Of a stretch of DNA of 64,000 nt, positions 44,366 through 52,935 are shown piece after piece. The stretch covers positions 186,001 to 250,000 of the forward strand of contig NZ_VZDQ01000011.1 of NCBI RefSeq assembly GCF_009602435.1, read 5' to 3'. Positions within the stretch are counted from its first letter, which is position 1; each line of letters opens with the position of its first letter. Source of the DNA: Sediminibacillus terrae (GTDB lineage: Bacteria; Bacillota; Bacilli; Bacillales; Amphibacillaceae). The notes beneath the pieces are model-generated. The model was not told the origin of the DNA, made no database searches, and was given only the letters and a program-made list of their open reading frames with translations. The position numbers were made by a program, and so were the translations under genes.

Positions 44366-45691
44366 TTATTTCTTTTCAGCAAGCTGCCTCCCCTTCTGAT
44401 AAATCACTTCCCGTTCCGAATCAGGTACTAATGCCCCGCCTGTTGCCCAAGCGACATGGACTCCATCCGGCACTGTGTGCGATAAACGTGAATCTTCCTG
44501 TATCCGCCTTGGTCCTGACAATCCCGCCGCTGCCGACGGCTCCAAAAAAATACCTTCCTCATTCCATAGCTCATAAGTCAACCGATAAAAAGTATCATCG
44601 TTTTCGGTGTAAATTCCGCTTACCGTGTGCTGACTGACAGAGGAAGCAAACCTGGACGGCCTTCCTACCGCAAGGCCGTCCGCTGCGGTCCGGTTATCCA
44701 AGCCGAAATCCTGGACAGAAATACCTTCATGAAGACCAGTCGATAGTCCAAGCAAGACTGACGGTGCATGGGTCGGTTCGACAAATAGGCAATGAACCAA
44801 TCGGCCAAACAGTTGTTTTAAACCATATGCAATGCCTCCCGGCGCCCCGCCGACACCACAGGGCAAATACACAAAAAGCGGTTTTTGTTCACTGATGAAA
44901 ATATTTTCTGTTTCCAACTGTTGTTTTAATTCAGCTGCTGCTACGCTGTAGCCTAGAAACAAATCTTTCGAATCTTCATCATCGATAAAATAAGCAGCAG
45001 GATCCGTTTCTGTCAGCTGTCTCCCTTTTGTGATGGCTTCACTGAAATCTCCTGCATATTCGTGCACATGGGCACCATGTTGTCGCAGCAAGTCTTTTTT
45101 CCACTGCTTTGCATCGTTCGACATATGCACATGCACCTGAAAGCCGAGCGCCGTTCCGACAATCCCTATACTGAGAGCTAAGTTACCGGTCGAACCGACT
45201 CCAATAGAATGCCGGTTGAAAAATTGCCTGCAGGCTTTGGAAGCGAGTTGACGATAATCATCGTCGAGCTTGAGCAACCCTTTCTGAAGCGCAAGTGATT
45301 CGGCATGTTTGAGTACCTCATACATGCCCCCCCTCGCTTTGATCGATCCGGCCACTGGAAGCTGGTTGTCACATTTCAAATAAAAAAGGCAGTCTTCTGT
45401 CAGTTCCTCCATGCAGTTCGACTGATACCGTTCCAGCCTGTGGAGCGGTGATACAATTTTCCCTTCTGTTTCTTGCAAGGAAGGGAATAGTTTTTTCAAT
45501 AAGGGAGCGAATCGCTGCCATCTTTCCGCCGCATCGGTTATATCCTCTCCGTTTAACTTCTCCATTTCTGGAAGGTCTCCACGGACTCTTTTGTTTTCCC
45601 AGTATACGGGTTCATATTGTTTGACTTGTGCCAGTAAAGGAATTCGGTGAATCCAGTCACTGATTGTCATTCCTGCAACTTGTCTATCCAT
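44366..45691 (-). CDS. dsdA: D-serine ammonia-lyase
   Basis: The 441-residue PLP enzyme matches DsdA in length and motifs: GSIKARGGMYEVLKHAE with the PLP lysine at K118 (the same number as in E. coli DsdA), NRHSIGVGSTGNLALSIGI for phosphate binding, and LPCGVGGAPGGIAYGLK. It converts D-serine to pyruvate and ammonia, detoxifying D-serine or using it as carbon and nitrogen. The start lies behind GAGGAGGGTGAC. No dsdX transporter or dsdC regulator is adjacent. Confidence 0.92.
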   Translation of the reverse strand: MDRQVAGMTISDWIHRIPLLAQVKQYEPVYWENKRVRGDLPEMEKLNGEDITDAAERWQRFAPLLKKLFPSLQETEGKIVSPLHRLERYQSNCMEELTEDCLFYLKCDNQLPVAGSIKARGGMYEVLKHAESLALQKGLLKLDDDYRQLASKACRQFFNRHSIGVGSTGNLALSIGIVGTALGFQVHVHMSNDAKQWKKDLLRQHGAHVHEYAGDFSEAITKGRQLTETDPAAYFIDDEDSKDLFLGYSVAAAELKQQLETENIFISEQKPLFVYLPCGVGGAPGGIAYGLKQLFGRLVHCLFVEPTHAPSVLLGLSTGLHEGISVQDFGLDNRTAADGLAVGRPSRFASSVSQHTVSGIYTENDDTFYRLTYELWNEEGIFLEPSAAAGLSGPRRIQEDSRLSHTVPDGVHVAWATGGALVPDSEREVIYQKGRQLAEKK

Positions 45692-46169
45692 TTGTCACCC
45701 TCCTCTATTCTTATATTAATCTAATGCCTTTCCCGGTTTCATTTCAAACGTATGCATGATCGTTCTGATAATATGGTTAAAAAAATCCTATGGTCCGACG
45801 TTTAAACGGTGATTGAGAATATCCGGGCTTATAATTCAATTGCAAGCATTTTTACGACTATGGCAGTTTTTTCATAGATTGTATGCTTATGCTCGGCCCC
45901 CCGCCCCTTAATCTTTATTGATTGGCTGAAGAGCTTTATCGTCGTGCCTTTCTTTCATTTTGATCTTCATCAATCGAATGATAAAGCTTTTTTTACTCGT
46001 TTCTTTCGCTCGCTGAAAAAAATTAAAAATTGGTTGTGAGACCGGAATCACAAAAATGCAACCAGTCACTCAGACTTATGCAACTTTTTTTTATTACCTT
46101 TTTCGGGTATAACATCAAAGACTGGAACAGACGATAGCAGAAAAAACTCCAGAAGAAAGGATGTAATCC
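45692..46169. other. 480-base region with an orphan terminator-like hairpin
   Basis: No convincing protein gene. It holds a plus-strand hairpin with AGCTTTATC (45932-45940) and GATAAAGCT (45980-45988) followed by TTTTTTTAC, although no plus-strand gene lies upstream. A small RNA ending here is possible but unproven. The HAD gene's promoter should lie toward the right end. Confidence 0.4.
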
Positions 46170-46817
46170 ATGAAAGCAGTCATTTTCGACTTTGACGGAA
46201 CACTGGCGAACACACTTCCCGTCAACATATACGGATTTCAAGAGGTGTTCAAAAAATATGATCAAAAAGACTATTCAAAAGAAGAAATCAAAGAAATGTT
46301 CGGCCCGCCGGAACCGGAATTGATCGAACAGAACTTGCAGAGCAATGAGCTGGAGGAGGCTGTCGCTTTTTATTACCAGCAGTATGAAGCAAATCATGAC
46401 CGGTTGGTCGACAATAATCAGGAAATCGTGCAGATGCTTGCCGAACTAAAAGACAGGGGGGTGAAGCTGGGGGTCGTCACCGGGAAATCCCGGAAAAGCT
46501 TTGAATTTTCTCTCGCAGAACTTGATATGAAAAAGTACTTCGATGTACTGATCAGCGGCGATGATGTCAAGGATGCCAAGCCGGCGCCCGAAGGGATACA
46601 GCAAGCGTTGAAAAAATTGAACGCCGCACCCGACGAAGCCATGTATATCGGGGACAGTGACGATGATATGAATGCCGGCAATGAGGCAGGCGTTCACATC
46701 GGCGCCGCAAAATGGCTGCCCGAATACCAGTCATCGGAATATTCCGTGGAGCCTGAAGCGGTATTCCATGAAGTTTCCGGCCTGATTGATTTCTTGGAAA
46801 AAAAGGATGTCGATTGA
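46170..46817 (+). CDS. HAD-family hydrolase (phosphoglycolate phosphatase-like)
   Basis: The 215-residue protein has the HAD motifs: FDFDGTLAN with nucleophile D7 and acid D9, VVTGKSRKS (motif II), KPAPEG (motif III lysine) and YIGDSDDDMNAGNEAG (motif IV). The helical cap after motif I fits the Gph/beta-phosphoglucomutase branch. Substrate unknown. The start lies behind AGAAAGGATGTAATCC. Confidence 0.85.
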   Translation: MKAVIFDFDGTLANTLPVNIYGFQEVFKKYDQKDYSKEEIKEMFGPPEPELIEQNLQSNELEEAVAFYYQQYEANHDRLVDNNQEIVQMLAELKDRGVKLGVVTGKSRKSFEFSLAELDMKKYFDVLISGDDVKDAKPAPEGIQQALKKLNAAPDEAMYIGDSDDDMNAGNEAGVHIGAAKWLPEYQSSEYSVEPEAVFHEVSGLIDFLEKKDVD

Positions 46818-46910
46818 TCGTCGGTCTTTACCAAACCAGTACACTTTTGCATAAAAATACCTGCATTGGGGGAAGGCTACCTTCGACAAACTCAAAAGGA
46901 GATGATTCCC

Positions 46911-47360
46911 CTGAAGCAGCTTTTTTGGATTGCCTTGCTAGGACTCGGCTTGTACTATTACCTTGGAGAGGACGAGCCGGAACGACAACAGCAAACCAGT
47001 CCGGCGGATACACCCCCTGTGGAAGAGGTTACTTCCCTTGACGCACGAAGCGAGCAGAAAATCGCAGATGGTGTGGGGAAAGTACTGGAAGTCCTCGAGG
47101 AACTGGCAGCCGCTGTCAACAATCAACCTGAACAAACGGAAACCATTAACCAATTGGGGAAAACCCTGTCTGAGGAATGGGACACTATCGAAAAATCAGT
47201 GGAAACCAACTTCCCAGACGATTACAAAAACATCGAAGATAGTCTCTATCCTTTGATTGCACATGCACAAAAACAAACACCGGATGTGGACCAAATCAAA
47301 CAGTTGATTTCAGAAGTGAAAGAAAAACTGACAGCTTTCAAGCAAAAACTGTCTACCTGA
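46911..47360 (+). CDS. Hypothetical membrane-anchored helical protein
   Basis: The protein (149 residues from CTG) has an N-terminal membrane segment (LFWIALLGLGLYYYL), an acidic Pro/Gln-rich linker, and a helical domain with regular hydrophobic spacing (VGKVLEVLEELAAAVNNQ... IKQLISEVKEKLTAFKQKL). The AAAAGGAG site sits directly against an ATG at 46902, too close; CTG at 46911 has the right spacing. The start is therefore uncertain. No family recognised. Confidence 0.6.
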   Translation: MKQLFWIALLGLGLYYYLGEDEPERQQQTSPADTPPVEEVTSLDARSEQKIADGVGKVLEVLEELAAAVNNQPEQTETINQLGKTLSEEWDTIEKSVETNFPDDYKNIEDSLYPLIAHAQKQTPDVDQIKQLISEVKEKLTAFKQKLST

Positions 47361-47366
47361 GCCAGA

Positions 47367-47420
47367 GAAGAAATTCCCGCCAAGGCCATAAAATGGTCCG
47401 TGGAGAATTTCTTCTTTTTT
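47367..47420 (+). terminator. Terminator after the 46911 gene
   Basis: Arms GAAGAAATTC (47367-47376) and GAATTTCTTC (47405-47414) are followed by TTTTTT. Confidence 0.75.
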
Positions 47421-47641
47421 CGCCTTAGCCTTTTTAGATCACCCGTCTTCTCCCCCCTTTCTATTTTCCTATTCCCCTACTATCTTTCTTACTATTTTTC
47501 CATTGAAAGTACTATTTTGCTAGATTTTTCACTATAAATAATAGAAACCGTGTTTAAAAGAATTGCAGACTGGGTAAGATGGTGAAATATCGCGCTAGAA
47601 AGCTGCGGCAGGAAAATAGTTTGATAGAAAGGGGTTTTTTG

Positions 47642-48610
47642 ATGAAACGATTAATCACTTTGACAACAGTGGCGGGGTTGATGCTTCTCTTCTTGTTGCT
47701 CGCTCCATCGGTGATGGCGGCGGACAACGAGACTTATATGGTGGACGTGGTGGACGGTTCTTCCCTTTTGATCCGTGACGAGCCTTCCGGCAATGGAAAA
47801 GTAATCGGGAATCTGCAAAATGGCGATATGGTCACCGTGTTCGATGAAGCTTACGGATGGGCGAAAACTTATTATGACAATCAGGTAGGCTGGGTAGCCT
47901 CCCAATACCTTGTCCCGCTGGAACAGGGTCATGATTCTTTACATAAGCGCAAGCAAACAGCAATGTATAAAAAACAAAATGTCAGCAAATCGGCAGAAAA
48001 TAAAGCAATGCAAAAAGAGAATTCTGACGCTGTCAAAAATGAGCAGGAGCAAAACCAGACAGTCGAGCCATTGACAGGATACACCATCGTCCTGGATGCA
48101 GGGCATGGCGGCAAAGATCCTGGCGCCATCGGGTTCGACGGGACATATGAAAAGGATTTAACGCTGACAACGGCTTTCAAAGTGGCCCAAAACCTGGAAG
48201 CAAGCGGTGCCAACATTGTCATGACCAGAGAAGATGATACGTATATTTCGCTGGAGAACCGGATCAAGCTCAGCAATCGTTCGAGTACAGATGCATTTAT
48301 CAGCTTTCACTATAACTCATTTCCGGTCAGTACAGTCGGTGGAATCAGCACCTATCATTATACAGACAGCGAAGACTTGGAATTGGCAGAATACATTCAA
48401 TCAGGGATAGTCGACCACGTCTCTCTCAAGGACAAAGGAACGAAACGAGCAGACTATCGTGTGCTTAAGAAAAACAGCGATTTGTCGGTTCTGATAGAGC
48501 TTGGTTTTATCTCCAATCCTGCAGAGCTTGGGGTAATCAAGACCGAAACCTATCAGGATAAGGTGGCTGCCGGCATCAGCGAAGGAATTCAGCACTATTT
48601 CAGCAACTGA
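47642..48610 (+). CDS. N-acetylmuramoyl-L-alanine amidase with SH3 domain
   Basis: The 322-residue exported protein has a signal peptide (ends near SVMAA, residue 27), an SH3b wall-binding domain (about 30-92), a polar linker rich in Lys, Gln and Asn, and an Amidase_3 zinc domain (about 148-320). Zinc ligands are in VLDAGHGGKDPG (H155), the Glu of YEKDL (E170) and SFHYNS. It cleaves the bond between muramic acid and L-alanine in peptidoglycan, for cell separation or spore-related lysis. The ATG at 47642 follows GAAAGGGG. Confidence 0.9.
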   Translation: MKRLITLTTVAGLMLLFLLLAPSVMAADNETYMVDVVDGSSLLIRDEPSGNGKVIGNLQNGDMVTVFDEAYGWAKTYYDNQVGWVASQYLVPLEQGHDSLHKRKQTAMYKKQNVSKSAENKAMQKENSDAVKNEQEQNQTVEPLTGYTIVLDAGHGGKDPGAIGFDGTYEKDLTLTTAFKVAQNLEASGANIVMTREDDTYISLENRIKLSNRSSTDAFISFHYNSFPVSTVGGISTYHYTDSEDLELAEYIQSGIVDHVSLKDKGTKRADYRVLKKNSDLSVLIELGFISNPAELGVIKTETYQDKVAAGISEGIQHYFSN

Positions 48611-48616
48611 CACAAC

Positions 48617-48655
48617 AAACCCTCCGGTTTTATGCCGGAGGGTTTCCTGTTTAAC
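48617..48655. terminator. Hairpin terminator after the amidase gene
   Basis: Perfect 11-base arms AAACCCTCCGG (48617-48627) and CCGGAGGGTTT (48635-48645) lie between the convergent amidase and YibE/F genes. The T-run after it is short. Confidence 0.7.
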
Positions 48656-48666
48656 AACGCACAGAC

Positions 48667-49443
48667 CTAATTGGCGGCCCCACTCTTCTTTCTAGTCCGT
48701 ACCAGCGCAAGAGCGGTAATCCACGAAGTGATCGGAATGACGATAGCCACTCCCATCCCCGCACAGAGTATGCCGATCATTTCTTCCGCGAACACCTTGG
48801 AGTTGATAATCTCGCCAAGCGAATAAGCCAAATCTTTATACCAAATCAATAGAGCCAAATATCCTCCCATAAAAGCAAAGAATACTGTATTCGTATTGGT
48901 GCCCAATATGTCCCTCCCGATACTTATACCAGACACAAACAGCTCTTTTCTGCTCATCGAGGGGTTGTGGTAAAATATTTCCCGCATCGGCGATGAAATC
49001 GAAATGGCAACATCCGTTATTGCCCCGATTGTACTCATAATGATGACCGAAGCTGCAATCTTCACATAATCCACGCCAATATGCATCGTAAATACATATA
49101 GTTCGCCCATTTCTTCATCACTGAACCCTTGGATCATCGATCTGTCCGTCAGGAAGACAATAAGAAACAGCAACAATACAATGGTGATAACAGTGGAAAC
49201 AAAAGCCGTTTTGGTCGTGATATTGACTTGGTTAATAAAAAAGAGTGTTATGCAACTAATAAGGGTACTGGCAATGACCGTCAAAATAATCGGATCGTTA
49301 TCACGCCCGAGCATCATGAACAAGATGACAATCAGCACGCCAAAGTTCAACATGATGGCGAAAAATGATCTTGCTCCCTTTTTCCCTCCAATACCAATCA
49401 TCAGTAAAAACAATATAACCGCCAGCCAAACTAAAGTGTTCAT
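48667..49443 (-). CDS. YibE/F-family membrane protein (short form)
   Basis: The 258-residue protein has about seven membrane segments and the YibE/F pattern: IGAITDVAISISSPMREIF, SGISIGRDILGTNTNTVFFAFMGGYLALLIW and GILCAGMGVAIVIPITSWITAL. It overlaps the end of the longer YibE/F gene by four bases, so the two proteins are made together and probably form a heteromer. Function unknown. Confidence 0.85.
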   Translation of the reverse strand: MNTLVWLAVILFLLMIGIGGKKGARSFFAIMLNFGVLIVILFMMLGRDNDPIILTVIASTLISCITLFFINQVNITTKTAFVSTVITIVLLLFLIVFLTDRSMIQGFSDEEMGELYVFTMHIGVDYVKIAASVIIMSTIGAITDVAISISSPMREIFYHNPSMSRKELFVSGISIGRDILGTNTNTVFFAFMGGYLALLIWYKDLAYSLGEIINSKVFAEEMIGILCAGMGVAIVIPITSWITALALVRTRKKSGAAN

Positions 49444-50585
49444 GATTTCGCCCGCTTTCGATTAACAAAAAATATCGCAGTGTAAAGCCCGATGGGAATG
49501 GTCAGTACGATTCCTATTCCACCGGCTAAAGCCCTGGCTAATTCCAAGGAAAGATTCATGGAAAACGTATAGGACACTGGGTACTCATTTTTCAAATACA
49601 AAATCATGGTCGGAATCGAGCCACTGATATAAGCAAAAAACAGGATGTTGGTCATCGTGCCCATAATGTCTTTTCCAATCTCCATCCCGGAAGTTCTCAG
49701 CGCTTTGACTGCAATGTTTTTATTTTTCTCATACAGTCCGAAAATGGAGGAAGACATCGTAATCGCCACGTCCATGACTGCTCCCAAAGAACCGATCAAT
49801 ATGCCTGCCATGAACACTACTTGTGGCGGTCGTGTCAAAAAGCCCATTTCCTCGTAACGCAGCCCTTTTTCAGCAGTGATCCACATGACGAAATAAGTAA
49901 TCAGCAAAGAGGTCAATGTTCCTAACAGGGTTGCAGCTATTGCAGCGTATGTTTTTTCGTTAAAGCCGTTGACAAGCAGTAACGAAGTCAAGGTAAATAA
50001 AACAACACTGCATGCACACATCAACAACAAGCCGAAATTTGCGTACTGGATATACATATCCAAGGCGTAGGAAATCAACACCGCATTGACGGCCAAGCTG
50101 ATGACAGAATACAAGCCTTGTTTTTTGCCGACAAGCAATAAAATGAACACAAACAGCCATGCTACAAGCAGGATATACTTGTCTCGTTTGACATCCAGAA
50201 TAGTTCCGGTCAACTCTGCATTGTCGTCTTGGCTGGCAGGATCGATGGAAACAAATAAATCGTTTCCTTCCCGGTATGCCTGACTATAGGTGGCCGAAGA
50301 AGAATATTCATTTGTTAAGCGAAGCTGCTGTCCTTTTTTATCGCCATTCATGATTTCTGCTAAAATCTCTTGTGTAAAAACTTCATCCTTGTTGCCGTGC
50401 TCTGCTGTTACTTCTTTGTGATCAATCTGGTTTGTTTCCGTTACTTTGGCAATCGGCCGATCATAAAAGGAATAGTTATGATAAACAAAATACATAGAGC
50501 AGGCAACAAGCACAGCAAACAGGACGACAGCCAAAACATTGCTGTATGTAAGTTTCTTCCTTGCCGTTTCTATTACACGGACCAT
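49440..50585 (-). CDS. YibE/F-family membrane protein (long form)
   Basis: The 381-residue protein starts with a membrane anchor (VLAVVLFAVLVACSMYFVYH), has an extracytoplasmic domain of about 110 residues (ILAEIMNGDKKGQQLRL...), and then seven membrane segments with LGAVMDVAITMSSSIFGL and SGMEIGKDIMGTMTNILFFAYISGSIPTMIL. The second half is homologous to the gene downstream. The start lies behind GTAGGAGGTAGTATT. Confidence 0.85.
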   Translation of the reverse strand: MVRVIETARKKLTYSNVLAVVLFAVLVACSMYFVYHNYSFYDRPIAKVTETNQIDHKEVTAEHGNKDEVFTQEILAEIMNGDKKGQQLRLTNEYSSSATYSQAYREGNDLFVSIDPASQDDNAELTGTILDVKRDKYILLVAWLFVFILLLVGKKQGLYSVISLAVNAVLISYALDMYIQYANFGLLLMCACSVVLFTLTSLLLVNGFNEKTYAAIAATLLGTLTSLLITYFVMWITAEKGLRYEEMGFLTRPPQVVFMAGILIGSLGAVMDVAITMSSSIFGLYEKNKNIAVKALRTSGMEIGKDIMGTMTNILFFAYISGSIPTMILYLKNEYPVSYTFSMNLSLELARALAGGIGIVLTIPIGLYTAIFFVNRKRAKS

Positions 50586-50712
50586 AATACTACCTCCTAC
50601 ATTCTATACGGCATCTCGTGTAAGAGGGTATTTCCGTTTTTCTCAGAGAAGATAAAAACGTGATGAAATATCATTGCACAGGATACCCTATCCACAGGGA
50701 AATAATGAAATT

Positions 50713-50742
50713 AGCATAACAGTCAATCTTTCAGGCCGTCAA
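50713..50742 (-). promoter_or_regulatory. Candidate promoter for the YibE/F operon
   Basis: On the minus strand TTGACG (50737-50742) and TATGCT (50713-50718) are 18 bases apart, about 130 bases upstream of the long YibE/F start. The -10 is imperfect. Confidence 0.35.
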
Positions 50743-50852
50743 GTTAACGCCAACCCCCGGTGCACACGGTATTTGGAGATTATGCGAAAGGTATCTCTGA
50801 CCCTCTTCAAGGGAGAAATCGCCAACCGGCACCGTTCTTCTATCCTGCCTGG

Positions 50853-51488
50853 TTATATACTGACCCGCCAGCTTTCTTCGACGCTGAACTGTTCTCCTGT
50901 CAGGACAATGACGTCTTCTTTTGGATTTGCCGCTTCCAAAAGGGATGGAAAAAAATTGTCCATATATTGTCGGTGAGCGTATTCGCTTTTCCAGCCTGAT
51001 AACACAAGAAACTGACTATCAACCTCTCGGGAACGACTGAACACACCACCCAGCATCCCCTCGGCCTGTTGCATGCCAGGATTCCATATATCCTGTTGGT
51101 TTTTTATGAATCGGGGAATACATTCACGTTTCACTGTAGCTAGCGCAATCCGTAAAAAATCGGCTTCTGCCAGAACACGGCGGATCGGTAAACCCTTCTC
51201 CGATAAAGTGAATTGCTCTTCATACAACTCAATCGTTATGGAATTATATGGTTTTTCTTGAGTGGTTCCGACGATTTGGTCATGGCAGTGATCCATAAAA
51301 TACTGGTAAGCATGGAACGTTTCCCAAAACGAGTAGATGGAAGCCTTAGATGAATCCGTTTCTTCCCAGCCGCCAAGCTGGCAAAGGAAACCATCACATC
51401 GTTTCATGGTATGCCACATGGTTTGTTGTTCATCAAATGACTTTTTCCTTTCAGGAGGTACATGGCATGATATCTTTTTAATAATCAA
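50853..51488 (-). CDS. YdbC-like / DUF4937 two-domain protein
   Basis: About 211 residues. The N-terminal half (LIIKKISCHVPPERKKSFDEQQTMWHTMKRCDGFLCQLGGWE... ASIYSFWETFHAYQYFMDHCHDQIV) looks like the ferredoxin-like antibiotic-biosynthesis-monooxygenase fold. The second half (WNPGMQQAEGMLGGVFSRSREVDSQFLVLSGWKSEYAHRQYMDNFFPSL) is a second copy of the same fold. This fits B. subtilis YdbC-like proteins of unknown function. TTG at 51488, behind AAAGAGGTG, is favoured over GTG at 51497. Confidence 0.75.
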   Translation of the reverse strand: MIIKKISCHVPPERKKSFDEQQTMWHTMKRCDGFLCQLGGWEETDSSKASIYSFWETFHAYQYFMDHCHDQIVGTTQEKPYNSITIELYEEQFTLSEKGLPIRRVLAEADFLRIALATVKRECIPRFIKNQQDIWNPGMQQAEGMLGGVFSRSREVDSQFLVLSGWKSEYAHRQYMDNFFPSLLEAANPKEDVIVLTGEQFSVEESWRVSI

Positions 51489-51645
51489 GTTGGACACCTC
51501 TTTTTATCATAATGCTGCAATAGAAGTGGACTGAACTGACGAGCCTGCTTTATCTATTGCTTTACCCAAATTTCTGGTGACGTATATCCTCTGAAGCCGG
51601 ACATTCATCCGCTGTATTTTAATAAGTTTTGGCAAAACCACCAAC

Positions 51646-52083
51646 TTATAACTCCATATTCATCGTGATGGTCTTTTCTGTATATCCCAGCTTCTTATAA
51701 AGGTCGATTGCTTTGTTTTCCGTATAAACACTCAGGCGCACTTCCCTGAACCCATCACTTTTAAAATGGTCACGGACAGTATTCATCAATTGTTCGGCAA
51801 TTCCTTTTCCTCTATAATCCGGAAGGACAAACAGTTCATAAACAAAGCCGAATGCCTTGTCCGTAAACGAATCTTTTCCGCTGCCAACTAAAGCCCAACC
51901 CAGCAATTGGTCTTTTTCAAATGCGGCGCAATAGCGACCACCCTTTTCCAGTACATGCTCAATCAATTTTTTCGTCTTAACTGCATCTGGTGTTGATTCC
52001 CCTGTCGTCCCTTCCTTTATCGCTAGTGGGGATAAAGTAAAAATCCATTCCAGCTCAGACTCGTCAGGTTTTCTTATTTCCAT
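51646..52083 (-). CDS. GNAT-family N-acetyltransferase
   Basis: The 145-residue protein has the GNAT core: FGFVYELFVLPDYRGKGIAEQLMNTVRDHFKSDGFREVRLSVYTENKAIDLYKKLGYTEKTITMNMEL. The acetyl-CoA loop is YRGKGIAEQL. The ATG at 52083 follows AAGGAGAATAATC; the open frame upstream (35 codons) has no ribosome site. Substrate unknown. Confidence 0.87.
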   Translation of the reverse strand: MEIRKPDESELEWIFTLSPLAIKEGTTGESTPDAVKTKKLIEHVLEKGGRYCAAFEKDQLLGWALVGSGKDSFTDKAFGFVYELFVLPDYRGKGIAEQLMNTVRDHFKSDGFREVRLSVYTENKAIDLYKKLGYTEKTITMNMEL

Positions 52084-52319
52084 CTGATTATTCTCCTTCC
52101 CTCTTTCCACAATCGACCTTATGCTGTAGATCACTTCTGTCCTGGGTCGGTCGGCCGTTAACACTAAGACTAGTTTTAATCTTACCATAACCTTCCATCA
52201 CTCCAAACCACGTAAATCATGATAGGAAAATTCCATTTCTTATCTGCTCATTCCCTTCCTCCCAAAATATGTTAAACTAGAGTTATCAATAGAACAGAAA
52301 TTAGGCAAGGAGGGGTAGC

Positions 52320-52409
52320 TTGCTTCAAATCTTTCTCACTATACTCACTGTGATTGCACTTGTTTTCTCTATCAGCATGAACGTAAAAAAAGAAGGAAAG
52401 CAGGGGTAA
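52320..52409 (+). CDS. Putative 29-aa single-span membrane peptide
   Basis: TTG at 52320 lies behind AAGGAGGGG. The peptide is one hydrophobic helix (LQIFLTILTVIALVFSISM) with a basic tail KKEGKQG. It ends six bases before the start of the next tiny gene, whose ribosome site overlaps its last codons, as in an operon of small membrane proteins. The strong ribosome site is the main support. Confidence 0.5.
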   Translation: MLQIFLTILTVIALVFSISMNVKKEGKQG

Positions 52410-52414
52410 CCGGA

Positions 52415-52591
52415 ATGAAGGCCGCATTGACACCGATTTGTTTTTATTTGATCGCTGTCACACAGCTGCTGGCCTACTGGTTGGACTTTTTGGGCATCAT
52501 CAGCTGGACGATTACCGTGTTATTATTGATAATTGGAGCTTATTTCACAAAATATTTACCGGTCAAGGAAGATGGCGAGATACAGTTTTAA
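52415..52591 (+). CDS. Small two-span membrane protein (58 aa)
   Basis: The ATG follows AGCAGGGGTAACCGG. Two hydrophobic segments (ALTPICFYLIAVTQLLAYWL and IISWTITVLLLIIGAYF) precede the tail TKYLPVKEDGEIQF. Co-transcribed with the 29-aa peptide and closed by a strong terminator. No family recognised. Confidence 0.62.
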   Translation: MKAALTPICFYLIAVTQLLAYWLDFLGIISWTITVLLLIIGAYFTKYLPVKEDGEIQF

Positions 52592-52638
52592 CCCTTAGAT
52601 AAAAAGAACACTACCGAAGAAACCCTATAATAAAAAAA

Positions 52639-52680
52639 CGGAACGAATTCGTTGGAGATAGAATTCGTTCCGCTTTTGTT
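52639..52680. terminator. Bidirectional terminator between the small membrane genes and sspH
   Basis: Perfect 12-base arms CGGAACGAATTC (52639-52650) and GAATTCGTTCCG (52661-52672) are flanked by a T-rich tail on one side and an A7 run on the other. Confidence 0.87.
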
Positions 52681-52707
52681 TTTGTTCCGGACTCTATTCG
52701 TTTTCAT

Positions 52708-52887
52708 TTATTGTTCTAATAAGTCTTCGAGACGAACACTTTGTTTTGATTCCGGCTCCTCGAGCGGATGGATGGTTGCCATTCCCGCTCCTTGATCGAC
52801 GTGTTCAATATACACTTTTCCTCCCTTGTAGGTGACATCCACCATCATCTCGGAGGAAGTGATTTCTTGGGCACGCTGTACATCCAT
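52708..52887 (-). CDS. sspH: H-type small acid-soluble spore protein
   Basis: The 59-residue protein (MDVQRAQEITSSEMMVDVTYKGGKVYIEHVD... ARLEDLLEQ-type end) has the same length and pattern as B. subtilis SspH (MNVQRAKEISES... IQHVDENSETA). These minor SASPs accumulate in the forespore and are probably SigG-controlled. The ATG lies behind AAGGAGGTCCATTT. It precedes the shared terminator and follows adhB on the same strand by 48 bases. Confidence 0.87.
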   Translation of the reverse strand: MDVQRAQEITSSEMMVDVTYKGGKVYIEHVDQGAGMATIHPLEEPESKQSVRLEDLLEQ

Positions 52888-52935
52888 AAATGGACCTCCT
52901 TTCCTTTACGTTTTTTGATAGAAGAGGATTTTGTG

